In this document: in pieces, positions 56,190-64,000 of the stretch | Numbering within the stretch: position 1 is the first letter of the stretch | Layout: every line of letters starts with the position of its first letter | From: Morganella psychrotolerans | Lineage (GTDB): Bacteria > Pseudomonadota > Gammaproteobacteria > Enterobacterales > Enterobacteriaceae | Reading direction: 5' to 3' | Assembly: GCF_001676155.1 (NCBI RefSeq) | Contig: NZ_LZEW01000001.1 | Span: 496,001 to 560,000, forward strand | Length of the DNA stretch: 64,000 nt | Program-made: the position numbers and the translations under genes | Notes under the pieces: generated by a model | What the model saw: only the letters and a program-made list of their open reading frames with translations | Databases searched by the model: none | What the model was told of the DNA's origin: nothing

Positions 56190-58896
56190 ACTCGTGGTTA
56201 CCTTGCTGCAGCAATTCAATGACAATGGCATCGATTTCACGGATACCTTCATCAATCTTAATTTTGTTTTTGTCTGCGATATACTGTTCTATATCTTCAC
56301 ACCGTGTTTTCAGATAATCAAAGTCAAGCACAGCAAAGACCCCTTTAACCCGATGTACCGTCAGCGCCAGTGGCTGCAATTCACTTAATTCTGCTTCGGT
56401 GTACATCTTATTTATATCAGGAGGTACTGTGGTGGCAAACAAATCGTTATACGTACTTTGTGCCAATTGATTTTTATATAAAGCTACAACTTCCCCTACA
56501 GAAAGTGTACTTGTATTAATACCCGAATCTCCGGGTAAGAATCTATCATCAAACTCGTCCGAAGTTAAGCTTTGTTCGATGAGCAATGTAATTGCATTCA
56601 GAATCTCATCATTGAAATTATAATTACATTCCACAAGAGAGGGTGTAATCATTTTATGTTCAACAATATCATTACGTAAAAATAATATCGGCTTTCTCGC
56701 TTTCTTATCAAAATCCGTTATCAATATATCGTACTCATCTTGCAATAACGCGCGATTTTTATCAAATAAAATTCCGCCGTTTTCACTTATAATTGCATTA
56801 ATTATTTCCCGAATACTCGGATTAATGATATTGAGCTTGAAAAGAGTGTCTTCCAGAATACCGGATGGCTCACCACGCGACTCCGTCGCAGGCAGCGGCA
56901 GCTCTACAATGTAGTGGGTACCGATATCCGGTTTACTGTCAATCTTCAATTTACCTTTAAGCTTCTTACATAATAAATCACATAAATAAAATGCCAGACC
57001 TGAATTAGGACGATTCTCTGTTTCTGCTACCTGACACATAAAAGGATCATAGCGATTAACAAGATCAGAAGAGGGTAAACCAGAGCCGCTGGCAATTATC
57101 TCAAACTTGATATTATTATGTTCATCCTTGAATATATTCTTGAGGCGAACAACTAATTTTCCATATTTTAAATTACTGACAGCATAATTCAGCAATAATA
57201 AAATAATTTTACTTATGATCGGCCCATCACCAATATAGTTTAGCTGTCTGTTTATCCCGTTATGAAAATAAAGGGGGATCCCTTTGTCATTAATTTGTCG
57301 TGAAAACTGTTTCACAATATCTTCAATGGTTGTTGATAACAGGAACTCATCATTTGTTGGCTTCCAGTCATCAGTTTCGAGGTCGGCCAGTAAAATAATA
57401 TTTTCAATCCATTCACTGAGGTAGCCGGACTCTGTCGCGACTTTATTCATTAACTGTCTGCCGGTATTGTCGGTGACATACATTTTCAGCGCGTGCAGAT
57501 CATTACCAAGCTGCTTAACCGGTATCGCTAACTCAGATTTAATATTCTTCAGTACGGAGTGGCGGGCTTTAATACTCTTATTATATTCACGGTCAGATAA
57601 TTGCAGACGCCGCGCCGTCAATGCTTCCTGATCTTTATCCTGGAACAGGATCAGATAGGTATCATTCATACTGCGGACAGGGTTCATACTGACTTCATAG
57701 ACGACATTATCAATGGTGGTTTGGATCCGTCCCTGATGTTCGCGGGCCATGTCACGGGTTTTACTTAAATCACTCAATGCCAGTAGCTGATTGGCAATCG
57801 TATTATTTATCAGCCGCTTATTGGTGGCGAAATCATAAATTGCAAGCCCGAGCGGAAGTTGAGCGACTATTTCATTCGTCATCGCTTCGCTGTTTTTTGC
57901 CTGGCGGACTAATGAATTCAGCGGCGAAATAAATCGCTTGCGGATATAAATAAGACCGCCAACGGATAAAATACTGAAAAGCAAAATTGAAATTAATAAC
58001 CATATATTGGCTGAAAGCATCTCTTGAGCCAGCGCGAGCAGGGAGAGCTGATAGATAACCTGATACGGCATATCACTGAGGCGGTAGCTGAGTTTCAGTG
58101 ACAGCCCGTTAATACTGATTTGCACCGGACTTGTCCGGTTGCTGATGATATTTGATTCCGCCGGGACCAGTGCCAGGTTTGCGAGGTCGAGGTTATCAGG
58201 CACCATGGTATTAATTGGTAAATCGAATGCGACTACACTGGTTAATTGACCGGGGTTATTAAACATCGCCCGGTATGTGTAGTAATAGGTCGACTCAGTC
58301 CGCAGTTTAGTAAATGACGACAATGTTTCCCGTTCATCCAGCGCCGTTGAATCCGCCAGCATTTCTGTACGTTTTTCATCAGCACTGAGTGTCAGATAGC
58401 TTTCGCGGTAGCGTAATTCCGGACGCAGGGCAGAGTGAGAGGTGACTAACAGCAGGCTGTTATCCAGACCATTAAGGTAATACATGGAATTGAATTGGTT
58501 ATTTCCGCCCCACAAAATGGTCAGATAATCAGAAAACCGTCTGGCAATCGAATAGGTTTCGTCATCGGTCCGTCCGAACAAAATAGCATCGACAATCGGT
58601 ACACGGCTGTCAATCCAGTAAATGTCATTCAGGATCTTATGCGGAGGAACGAGTTCGGGACGTTTTTCCGTATCCGCTGCATTGGCGAGCCTGAACAGCT
58701 CAATTGACTGATATCGGTATGTTTCAACCTGATGTTCTATCCGGTTGCTGAAACTGAGTAATGCGCCTTTTTTGCTTCCCAGCCAGGCATCGTAGTAGTT
58801 ATATCCATATAAGAAGAGAGATAAAACTAACAGCGAAACAAATGATGCATAAAAGCCGGGTATCGTATAAGGCTTGGAATTTGAATGTCTGTACAT
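56182..58896 (-). CDS. rcsD: RcsD, phosphotransfer protein of the Rcs relay
   Basis: RcsD carries phosphate from RcsC to RcsB. It is 904 residues with two membrane helices (near 14-31 and 295-320) around a periplasmic domain, an inactive kinase-like domain without the H-box His, and a C-terminal HPt domain with the phospho-His in LTVHRVKGVFAVLDFDYLKT. The stop overlaps the rcsB start by eight bases. Its AT-richer coding sequence is normal for this gene. Confidence 0.94.
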   Translation of the reverse strand: MYRHSNSKPYTIPGFYASFVSLLVLSLFLYGYNYYDAWLGSKKGALLSFSNRIEHQVETYRYQSIELFRLANAADTEKRPELVPPHKILNDIYWIDSRVPIVDAILFGRTDDETYSIARRFSDYLTILWGGNNQFNSMYYLNGLDNSLLLVTSHSALRPELRYRESYLTLSADEKRTEMLADSTALDERETLSSFTKLRTESTYYYTYRAMFNNPGQLTSVVAFDLPINTMVPDNLDLANLALVPAESNIISNRTSPVQISINGLSLKLSYRLSDMPYQVIYQLSLLALAQEMLSANIWLLISILLFSILSVGGLIYIRKRFISPLNSLVRQAKNSEAMTNEIVAQLPLGLAIYDFATNKRLINNTIANQLLALSDLSKTRDMAREHQGRIQTTIDNVVYEVSMNPVRSMNDTYLILFQDKDQEALTARRLQLSDREYNKSIKARHSVLKNIKSELAIPVKQLGNDLHALKMYVTDNTGRQLMNKVATESGYLSEWIENIILLADLETDDWKPTNDEFLLSTTIEDIVKQFSRQINDKGIPLYFHNGINRQLNYIGDGPIISKIILLLLNYAVSNLKYGKLVVRLKNIFKDEHNNIKFEIIASGSGLPSSDLVNRYDPFMCQVAETENRPNSGLAFYLCDLLCKKLKGKLKIDSKPDIGTHYIVELPLPATESRGEPSGILEDTLFKLNIINPSIREIINAIISENGGILFDKNRALLQDEYDILITDFDKKARKPILFLRNDIVEHKMITPSLVECNYNFNDEILNAITLLIEQSLTSDEFDDRFLPGDSGINTSTLSVGEVVALYKNQLAQSTYNDLFATTVPPDINKMYTEAELSELQPLALTVHRVKGVFAVLDFDYLKTRCEDIEQYIADKNKIKIDEGIREIDAIVIELLQQGNHEYE

Positions 58897-59104
58897 ATTT
58901 TCCGTTACAACCTTATTAGTAAGTACTTGACTGAAAATCCACCGGGAATTGATTCTAGCATATTAATTACCGGCACAATAATAGCTGTAATCAGCCATAG
59001 ATAAGGCGGAATGCCTGAATGTTGAGCAGACAGACAAAAAAAATGATTTTTTTTGCTTACAGGGGTAGACAGGTTCCTCATTTTTCAGGATAATCGCGCC
59101 CCAT

Positions 59105-59192
59105 GGAAGGATGGCCGAGTGGCTTAAGGCAGCGGTCTTGAAAACCGCCGACGGGAGACCGTCCTAGAGTTCGAATCTCTATCCTTCCACCA
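59105..59192 (+). tRNA. tRNA-Ser (anticodon TGA)
   Basis: An 88-base cloverleaf. Acceptor GGAAGGA pairs with TCCTTCC; the anticodon arm is GCGGT-CTTGAAA-ACCGC; the long variable arm GACGG-GAGA-CCGTC marks tRNA-Ser; the T arm is TAGAG-TTCGAAT-CTCTA. CCA is encoded. The discriminator base is A, where the E. coli tRNA-Ser genes I recall have G. Confidence 0.95.
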
Positions 59193-59197
59193 AATTA

Positions 59198-59273
<76 letters not shown>

Positions 59274-59276
59274 TAT

Positions 59277-59313
59277 AAAACCCGTTAACTCTCAACCAGT
59301 TAGCGGGTTTTTC
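59277..59313. terminator. terminator after the tRNA pair
   Basis: AAACCCGTTAACT and AGTTAGCGGGTTT pair around seven bases (one offset), with T residues after. It ends the tRNA transcript and abuts the integrase stop. Confidence 0.85.
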
Positions 59314-60463
59314 ATTTGCACTCACCAACTACACTTAGCGCGGTGTGGGACATATTTGGGACATCCTCACCAAAAACGGCATCAATTTGCTGTGCGTGCT
59401 GGCTTAAATGTCTCGGTGCCAGGTGAGCATAACGCCGTACCATTTCGATTGACTCCCATCCTCCCATTTCCTGCAACACAGACAGTGGTACGCCCGCCTG
59501 AATTAACCAACTCGCCCATGTGTGCCGCAGGTCATGAAACCGGAAGTTTTCAATACCGGCACGTTTAAGTGCAGTCCTGAACGCAGTGTTTCCGTCAACC
59601 CGCATTTTTCTGATAACCGGAGTCATTGAGCCATCAGATCTGTTTTTTGCCTTTGTATGAACAAAAACATATTTAGTGTGGTTGCCTATCTGTTCCCGCA
59701 GAACTTTACATGCAGTATCGTTCAAAGCAACGCCCAGCGCCTTTCCTGACTTGGTCTGATCCGGATGAATCCAGGCTACTTTTCTCGGCATATCTATCTG
59801 TGACCATTCCAGATTAACAATATTGGAACGTCTCAGACCGGTAGCGAGAGCAAATGTAACGACAGATTTAAGCGGCTCACTGCATTCATCGATCAGGCGT
59901 TTTGCTTCCCACGGCTCCAGCCAGCGTATCCGGTTGTTCTTCGGTTTTGGCACCCGGATGTTCGGGGCTTTATCGAGATATCTCCAGTCACGTTCGGCAG
60001 CGCGGAGTAGGGACTTAATAAAGGCAAGGTAGGCGGCTTTGGTTGCCACAGAAACCGGTTCTGATTTCTTACTGACGGGACGCCGTTTCCTGCCGGCGAC
60101 ATGCTTTTCCCAGTTCTCTTCCTGCTTCTGATTTTTCAGCTTGCTGACAGCATCATAGATTTTAATTTCATCAATATCTGCTAGGTGCATCCCTTCAAAG
60201 TGATCGAGCCAGAACAGGATTTTGGTCTTATCATCATCAAGTGATTTTTTACCTGATTTTTCCTCAAGCCACCGCGTGCAGGCAACCTCAAAAGTAACCT
60301 TCGGAGTTTCACCAAGTGCGCTTACACGCCACAGCTCGGCCTTTCGTTTATCATGCAACTCCTGCGCTTGCTTTTTGTCCGTTGTACCAAGCGACTCCTT
60401 AATTCTTTTACCATTGTGCGAGTAACTGGCGTACCAGGTCTCACCTCTCCGGAAGATTGACAT
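59312..60463 (-). CDS. int: prophage tyrosine integrase
   Basis: A 383-residue tyrosine recombinase. Catalytic residues: Arg in [32 protein letters not shown] (His and Arg), and the Tyr nucleophile in [10 protein letters not shown]. The N-terminal arm-binding part has the [20 protein letters not shown] pattern. It is next to tRNA-Thr. Its start (AGGAAAGGAC before the ATG) lies inside the 3' part of the putative excisionase gene. Confidence 0.95.
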   Translation of the reverse strand: MSIFRRGETWYASYSHNGKRIKESLGTTDKKQAQELHDKRKAELWRVSALGETPKVTFEVACTRWLEEKSGKKSLDDDKTKILFWLDHFEGMHLADIDEIKIYDAVSKLKNQKQEENWEKHVAGRKRRPVSKKSEPVSVATKAAYLAFIKSLLRAAERDWRYLDKAPNIRVPKPKNNRIRWLEPWEAKRLIDECSEPLKSVVTFALATGLRRSNIVNLEWSQIDMPRKVAWIHPDQTKSGKALGVALNDTACKVLREQIGNHTKYVFVHTKAKNRSDGSMTPVIRKMRVDGNTAFRTALKRAGIENFRFHDLRHTWASWLIQAGVPLSVLQEMGGWESIEMVRRYAHLAPRHLSQHAQQIDAVFGEDVPNMSHTALSVVGECK

Positions 60464-60750
60464 GTCCTTTCCTCTTCCGCACTAATCACGCTTTCAGGCG
60501 TATTGTGCATTTTGTAGTTGATGGCTGCAATGCAATTTGCCCTGGTGAACTGCCACGGCGATTTGGGCTTAAGTGGGTCTTTTCTCGCACCAGCCAGTCT
60601 GCCGGCATCAATCCATTTTTTCAGAGTAGGGTACGATATCCCCATGAAGACACACGCTTCACGGCTATCCATCGGGTAGGAGTCTACCGCCGGCCGGCAC
60701 AAAGTTAGTGCGCGGGGTTTAGCTAAAGTCGGTTTAGTTGCAACCTCCAT
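60322..60750 (-). CDS. helix-turn-helix protein, putative excisionase
   Basis: A 142-residue frame. Residues 25-75 look like a winged-helix/MerR-like DNA-binding domain ([34 protein letters not shown]). The last 47 residues are basic and overlap the start of int by 142 bases in another frame. Excisionase genes often overlap int, and lambda xis does. Function is inferred from position and the domain. Confidence 0.6.
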   Translation of the reverse strand: MEVATKPTLAKPRALTLCRPAVDSYPMDSREACVFMGISYPTLKKWIDAGRLAGARKDPLKPKSPWQFTRANCIAAINYKMHNTPESVISAEEERTCQSSGEVRPGTPVTRTMVKELRSRLVQRTKSKRRSCMINERPSCGV

Positions 60751-60970
60751 CCTTCATCTCCTTCTCCAACTTAAATAAATACACGTTCAGCCAAATAGCC
60801 GGTATCGACCGCTTATGGTGATACTCGGTTAATAGTGACGTGAATTGCCTGAGGTGTTTCTTCAATATGGTGCGGCGCTTGTCGTCGTTAAGCGGGCGAT
60901 TCGCGTCGAGTTCGTGATAGCATTCCCTTGCTATTGTGCGGCGTCCGTTCTCTGCTTCCTGTGGTGTCAT
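60734..60970 (-). CDS. phage hypothetical protein
   Basis: A 78-residue helical, charged protein ([32 protein letters not shown]). I do not recognise it with confidence. It overlaps the putative excisionase start by 17 bases and follows the adenine methyltransferase gene after eight, so it belongs to the same operon. Confidence 0.6.
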   Translation of the reverse strand: MTPQEAENGRRTIARECYHELDANRPLNDDKRRTILKKHLRQFTSLLTEYHHKRSIPAIWLNVYLFKLEKEMKDGGCN

Positions 60971-60978
60971 TGGTCACC

Positions 60979-61518
60979 TCAGATTTGTGCTTCAAGTAAC
61001 CGGCTGCCGATATCCATCAGGTCATCACGATTGACTGTGGTAATTATTTGGCGGGGATTGGTGAACGGTCGCCATATTAAAAGCATTGATCCTTTGTTAT
61101 TCCCATTCACTGGCTTATTTGTTCCGGCATTGATAAATGATATCCGTCCACCGGTAATAAACCTGGCTTCATCGACCGTATCTAATGCTGACTTAAACCA
61201 GCCCACAGAAGTATCAGCAGGAACTAACATCACGACTGGTTGCAATTGCTCACTGGATTGCTCGGCGGCTTTATTAATCCAAGGCTGGATATCTGAATAA
61301 GGCGGGTTACAGAATATTGAGCCGTAACTCTGCCAGTCGGAGATTAATGCGTTGTCTTTTTCGGTGAGGTAATAAGGGCAGAGGGTATTATTTTTATCGG
61401 CGGCGGCATCAAGGTAAAAGCCGAATTCAGCGTCCAGTGCTGAGAATAACGGGAGGGGAGTTTGCCACAAATCACGCAATTCCTTTGGTGTTGCGCTCCC
61501 GCCGTAATCAGCTTTCAT
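60979..61518 (-). CDS. phage DNA N6-adenine methyltransferase (Dam-like)
   Basis: A phage_methylase/Dam family protein of about 179 residues. Family features: ELRDLWQTPLPLFSALDAEF (start), FYLDAAADKNNTLCPYY, the catalytic IFCNPPYSDIQPW, and LVPADTSVGWF. It methylates adenine, probably in GATC, which can protect phage DNA from restriction or change expression. ATG 61518 is used; another ATG lies six codons upstream. Confidence 0.88.
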   Translation of the reverse strand: MKADYGGSATPKELRDLWQTPLPLFSALDAEFGFYLDAAADKNNTLCPYYLTEKDNALISDWQSYGSIFCNPPYSDIQPWINKAAEQSSEQLQPVVMLVPADTSVGWFKSALDTVDEARFITGGRISFINAGTNKPVNGNNKGSMLLIWRPFTNPRQIITTVNRDDLMDIGSRLLEAQI

Positions 61519-61732
61519 TCTCAGCCCTGCTATCATTTATATTAAACGGCATCCCGTCTGCCTTCATTGGCTTGATGCTGGCGAAATCACAAGGAACTAT
61601 TATCCCGCCAAATTCCTGAGCCATCATTAATACTTGCTTTGCCTGAAGCGCCACTATGTTTTTCGGTAGCGCTATTTGATATGTTTCACCATTAATTAAA
61701 ACCAATGTCGTTACTGCTTCAACTTTTTTCAT
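61508..61732 (-). CDS. phage hypothetical protein
   Basis: A protein of about 74 residues starting MKKVEAVTTLVLINGETYQI, with a beta-rich first half. I do not recognise it. It overlaps the start of the adenine methyltransferase gene and the end of the DUF2591-like gene. An alternative start is three codons upstream. Confidence 0.6.
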   Translation of the reverse strand: MKKVEAVTTLVLINGETYQIALPKNIVALQAKQVLMMAQEFGGIIVPCDFASIKPMKADGMPFNINDSRAENES

Positions 61733-62036
61733 TCTCCGCATCCTTCATCAGCAAATAAACCTCGCAACCGGCGCGGTATGGATTTTTACGAATACACCAG
61801 TATTCTTTGTGCTTTGCGCATACCATGTTGCCGACGATGTGAGTTAAGTCGATTTTGTTATCCATAATAATCGGCATTGCGTCAGCTGGGTTGTTGCAGG
61901 GGTCGAATTCTATAAGCTCATCACCGCCAATTAAATATATAATATTGGAGTCTGGCCTTATGCCTATAACCTTGCCAAGAGCAATAGCCATAGCCTTATT
62001 AATCTCAAAGTCTGACTTGTCACTGTATTTGTTCAT
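61719..62036 (-). CDS. DUF2591-like phage protein
   Basis: A 105-residue protein with YSDKSDFEINKAMAIALGK and FDPCNNPADAMPIIMDNKI, features of the DUF2591 family found in lambdoid early regions. There are four Cys. Function unknown. The ATG lies inside the last codons of the preceding gene. Confidence 0.75.
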   Translation of the reverse strand: MNKYSDKSDFEINKAMAIALGKVIGIRPDSNIIYLIGGDELIEFDPCNNPADAMPIIMDNKIDLTHIVGNMVCAKHKEYWCIRKNPYRAGCEVYLLMKDAENEKS

Positions 62037-62193
62037 TGACTAACTCCAGACCTGTATCGTCTAAATTACATTGGTACATGTCGCCGTTTTTATCAATCAC
62101 ATGAATAAAATCATCATAAACGCGATAAACGGTAACTGGGAATGGCAGAAACGACACGCGAATGCTATCACCTTTCTTTAATTCAATGTCCAT
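62020..62193 (-). CDS. small phage protein (57 residues)
   Basis: Starts MDIELKKGDSIRVSFLPFPV and is beta-rich (VYRVYDDFIHVIDKNGDMYQ), perhaps a small SH3-like fold. I do not recognise it. It overlaps the neighbour on each side by 11 to 17 bases, in the style of a phage early operon. Confidence 0.55.
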   Translation of the reverse strand: MDIELKKGDSIRVSFLPFPVTVYRVYDDFIHVIDKNGDMYQCNLDDTGLELVNEQIQ

Positions 62194-62344
62194 TCAAAAC
62201 CTCTGTACACACTAATTCAACATCCCGGACTATCATTAATTGCCGGACTCTCTGCTCACATTCTGCGAGCGTATAAATATCATCGGTAACAGGCACAGCA
62301 GAGCCGTGCATTACTAGTAGTAATACAAATCCGATGATGTTCAT
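62183..62344 (-). CDS. small exported phage protein (53 residues)
   Basis: The N-terminus (MNIIGFVLLLVMHGSAVPVT) is a likely signal peptide, followed by DDIYTLAECEQRVRQLM and a second Cys. It may be periplasmic, as with small phage anti-receptor or exclusion proteins, but no family is recognised. It overlaps the next gene by 11 bases. Confidence 0.5.
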   Translation of the reverse strand: MNIIGFVLLLVMHGSAVPVTDDIYTLAECEQRVRQLMIVRDVELVCTEVLNGH

Positions 62345-62351
62345 GATTTAT

Positions 62352-62456
62352 TTATAACCAATATTTCCCAACTGCCGCGACAGATAAAAATACAACCCCA
62401 CCAAAGAGGAACGAAACGACAAGGCAAAAGCAATAATTTAATGGGTCGTCTTTCAT
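62352..62456 (-). CDS. small membrane peptide (34 residues)
   Basis: MKDDPLNYCFCLVVSFLFGG and a hydrophobic remainder make one membrane helix. AGGAGGGG lies before the ATG, an unusually strong ribosome binding site for so short a frame, which supports it being real. Function unknown. Confidence 0.5.
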   Translation of the reverse strand: MKDDPLNYCFCLVVSFLFGGVVFLSVAAVGKYWL

Positions 62457-62478
62457 CACCCCTCCTGAATCTGCTTAA

Positions 62479-62754
62479 TCACCAATAATTAGTTAAAGTA
62501 GTTGCTAAAAACGAGCCTTTAACATCTTTGTTTGATGGGTAGTAATATGTGGAATATCCATCACGCGGAACAGCTTTGAAATAACCAACATCGAACCTGT
62601 CGTGCTTTTCCCATTGCTGGCGGTCTTCTTCTTCAATTTCTTCTGACTTAATGGCTGCGTCAATTACCTCTCCCACCGTGTGTTCGCCACGCATCATCAG
62701 CGTTTTTGTGTCATCTGTTTTCAGAAACTCAACGATTTCTTTTTTCATATTCAT
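62479..62754 (-). CDS. phage hypothetical protein
   Basis: A 91-residue acidic protein (VGEVIDAAIKSEEIEEEDRQ, then an aromatic tail STYYYPSNKDVKGS). I do not recognise it. The start overlaps the end of the cytosine methyltransferase gene (ATGA-type). An alternative start is two codons in. Confidence 0.6.
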   Translation of the reverse strand: MNMKKEIVEFLKTDDTKTLMMRGEHTVGEVIDAAIKSEEIEEEDRQQWEKHDRFDVGYFKAVPRDGYSTYYYPSNKDVKGSFLATTLTNYW

Positions 62755-63665
62755 TCCTCTGTTATCAGCATATAAGCCCTTATGAACTCTTCTGCGACCG
62801 GCGCAACGATGGCATTTCCGTAGGCGCGAATTTTTGCCACGCGACCGGCAACCCCATCAGCCAGCGGGAATGTTCCGGATTCAACTGCCCGCCACTTGTC
62901 ATCCCGGCAGAACAACCAGTCAGCATCTCGCCAGTAGCCGTTAGTCGGGCTGGATATTGGCAATATATCAGTTCGTGCATCTGGTCTTTCAGATTTGAGC
63001 AACCGCCTTTTGTTTTGGCTCTCGCTAAGGCTTCCTGAGAGCGAATCGGCAACGAATCCATTGTGTTTGGAGTCGCCCATCCCGCCATCCATGCTACCCG
63101 ACCGAGCAGGGCATTCAGCGGAACGTTCTGGCATTCCTTTCCATCCTTCCAATCCCGCGTTGTCGGTGTCGGCCACCCAGAACAATCGCTGTCTGATATG
63201 CGGCGCACCGTAGCCCGCAGCGCATAAATCGACCGCCGCTGTGGAGTAGTCCTTTGCTTCCAGGTCAGTTTGTACAAGGTCGAGCCAACCGAGGCCGTCT
63301 TTGCTTGCAACCTGTTCACCAAAGATAATGCCAGGCCTGCACTCGCTGATGAGATGGAAGAATGCCGGCCAAAGGTGCCGCTCGTCAGCAAACCCATTTC
63401 CTTTGCCTGCCGCGCTGAAAGGTTGGCACGGACAGCTTCCTGTCCAGACTGGTTTATCATCCGTCCATCCTGCACGGCGCAGGGCAAGTGACCACACTCC
63501 GATACCGGCGAAGAAGTGGCATTGTGTGAATCCGCGTAAGTCATCTGGTGTGACATCTTCAATACTCCTTTCGTCCACTACACCCGGCGCTATATGACCG
63601 GCAGCAATGAGATTCCGTAACCACTGAGCAGCGAACGGATCGATTTCGTTATAGTAAGCAGTCAT
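62751..63665 (-). CDS. phage DNA cytosine-5 methyltransferase
   Basis: A 304-residue enzyme. Motif I is CHFFAGIGVWSLALRRAGW, motif IV is GSCPCQPFSAAGKG with the catalytic Cys, motif VI follows with IFGEQV, and motif VIII is HIRQRLFWVAD. The C-terminus carries RDADWLFCRDDKW and AYGNAIVAPVAEEFIRAYM (motif X). The target-recognition region between is short. It starts behind GAGGAA at 63665. Most of it is also read in another frame (see the next entry). Confidence 0.92.
   Translation of the reverse strand: MTAYYNEIDPFAAQWLRNLIAAGHIAPGVVDERSIEDVTPDDLRGFTQCHFFAGIGVWSLALRRAGWTDDKPVWTGSCPCQPFSAAGKGNGFADERHLWPAFFHLISECRPGIIFGEQVASKDGLGWLDLVQTDLEAKDYSTAAVDLCAAGYGAPHIRQRLFWVADTDNAGLEGWKGMPERSAECPARSGSMDGGMGDSKHNGFVADSLSGSLSESQNKRRLLKSERPDARTDILPISSPTNGYWRDADWLFCRDDKWRAVESGTFPLADGVAGRVAKIRAYGNAIVAPVAEEFIRAYMLITEE
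62780..63556 (-). CDS. overprinted phage protein inside the cytosine methyltransferase gene
   Basis: A 258-residue frame on the same strand, shifted against the methyltransferase and lying wholly inside it. The ATG at 63556 has AAAGGAG (63565-63571) eight bases upstream, the expected spacing. The product has motifs I know from separate phage proteins: GSTLYKLTWKQRTTP, LRATVRRISDSDCSGWPTPT, RDWKDGKECQNVPLNALL, LTATGEMLTGCSAGM and QLNPEHSRWLMGLPVAW. Such proteins are found near cytosine methyltransferases in phages. No activity is known to me. A chance frame this long with both a good RBS and family motifs is unlikely. Confidence 0.6.
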   Translation of the reverse strand: MSHQMTYADSHNATSSPVSECGHLPCAVQDGRMINQSGQEAVRANLSARQAKEMGLLTSGTFGRHSSISSASAGLALSLVNRLQAKTASVGSTLYKLTWKQRTTPQRRSIYALRATVRRISDSDCSGWPTPTTRDWKDGKECQNVPLNALLGRVAWMAGWATPNTMDSLPIRSQEALARAKTKGGCSNLKDQMHELIYCQYPARLTATGEMLTGCSAGMTSGGQLNPEHSRWLMGLPVAWQKFAPTEMPSLRRSQKSS

Positions 63666-63715
63666 TGTTATTTCCTCAGCATCCCTGCATTAAGCTTCAT
63701 CCTGAAACGGTGGGG

Positions 63716-64000
63716 TTATTCGACGGGCGCTATTTCGTCTTTGCGGATTTGGTAAATATCAGTTGCCTTATCCAGCAGCTCCGCGTTATCTGCTAATTTT
63801 TTAGCACTGTATTTGTAGAACTTTTCGAGTTCGTCGATACTTTTCGCGCTGCCGGCCGCTTCCGTAAAGTCACATAAAATCTGATCTGGTGAGCGGTCGT
63901 CAGATGGTTTCTCTTCGACAGGTTTATTGTTAATCAGATTATTGAGGTCTTGTTTTGTGGCTCTTGGTGTTATGTCCCGCACTGCCCGTGGCTCTGAATC
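63716..64000 (-). CDS. phage protein, C-terminal part only (possible RecT/Bet-like tail)
   Basis: The frame stays open to the window edge (DSEPRAVRDITPRATKQDL upstream of a possible internal GTG). The visible part is acidic and helical: SPDQILCDFTEAAGSAKSID, EKFYKYSAKKLADNAEL, LLDKATDIYQIRKDEI. This resembles the C-terminal tails of phage single-strand annealing proteins as I recall them, and its place in the operon fits, but the core domain is outside the window. Confidence 0.45.
   Translation of the reverse strand, partial: DSEPRAVRDITPRATKQDLNNLINNKPVEEKPSDDRSPDQILCDFTEAAGSAKSIDELEKFYKYSAKKLADNAELLDKATDIYQIRKDEIAPVE

Larger units (their letters stand above)
59274..64000. mobile_element. 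left arm of a prophage
   Basis: An integrase next to a tRNA gene is followed by a dense minus-strand run of small genes with overlapping starts and stops, two DNA methyltransferases, a DUF2591-like protein and a possible recombinase tail. This is the layout of a lambda-like early left operon. Only one end is in the window, so neither attR nor the core repeat can be shown. Confidence 0.85.

Overview
The window looks like chromosome of a motile Morganellaceae enterobacterium, most likely Morganella. The gene orders ubiG-nrdA-nrdB-yfaE beside gyrA and rcsD-rcsB facing rcsC are the enterobacterial ones. GyrA carries Ser83 with Glu87, as recalled for Proteus and Morganella, and base composition is near 50% GC. 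The genus is inferred from recall; no database search was made.

Layout. 1-5403: flagellar export and basal-body genes (fliJ start, fliI, fliH, fliG, fliF, and divergent fliE). 5404-9081: accessory genes, namely a ribbon-helix-helix/GNAT toxin-antitoxin pair, a periplasmic lysozyme inhibitor, two small lipoproteins and a two-gene fluoride channel. 9178-17318: late flagellar genes fliT-fliS-fliD, three tandem flagellin genes, fliA and fliZ. 17577-23602: proline use (putA and putP, divergent). 23843-30669: cycA, yccJ, a thiosulfate uptake pair (tsuA-tsuB) and a PPC-domain/ECF transporter operon. 30752-35679: small proteins, an AT-rich glycosyltransferase, a TSUP permease with a divergent LysR regulator, and a DUF2007 protein. 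35716-40713: adenine permease and adenine deaminase, a histidine phosphatase and an AAC(3)-family acetyltransferase. 40775-44398: a three-gene phospholipid module and tyrP with two TyrR boxes. 44557-52379: yfaE-nrdB-nrdA, ubiG and gyrA. 52613-58896: the Rcs phosphorelay. 59105-59273: tRNA-Ser and tRNA-Thr. 59312-64000: left arm of a prophage (integrase, small early genes, an adenine and a cytosine methyltransferase), which runs off the window.

The sequence has a clear quality signature. Eight genes (fliI, fliD, cycA, a glycosyltransferase, a LysR gene, nrdA, gyrA, rcsB) are broken or extended by one base, six of them by an extra base in an A/T run of 7 to 9. Undoing the single base restores the usual family length in each case, and gyrA and nrdA are essential. 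These are most likely sequencing or assembly errors, so the genes are annotated as whole genes with the shift noted.

The most interesting item is in the prophage. Nearly the whole cytosine methyltransferase gene is covered, on the same strand but in another frame, by a 258-codon open frame that has its own strong ribosome binding site and reads like a recognisable phage protein. This looks like true overprinting. Other points of interest are the flagellin trio with unequal promoters, a family of palindromic intergenic repeats, the PPC-ECF operon and the phospholipid module.
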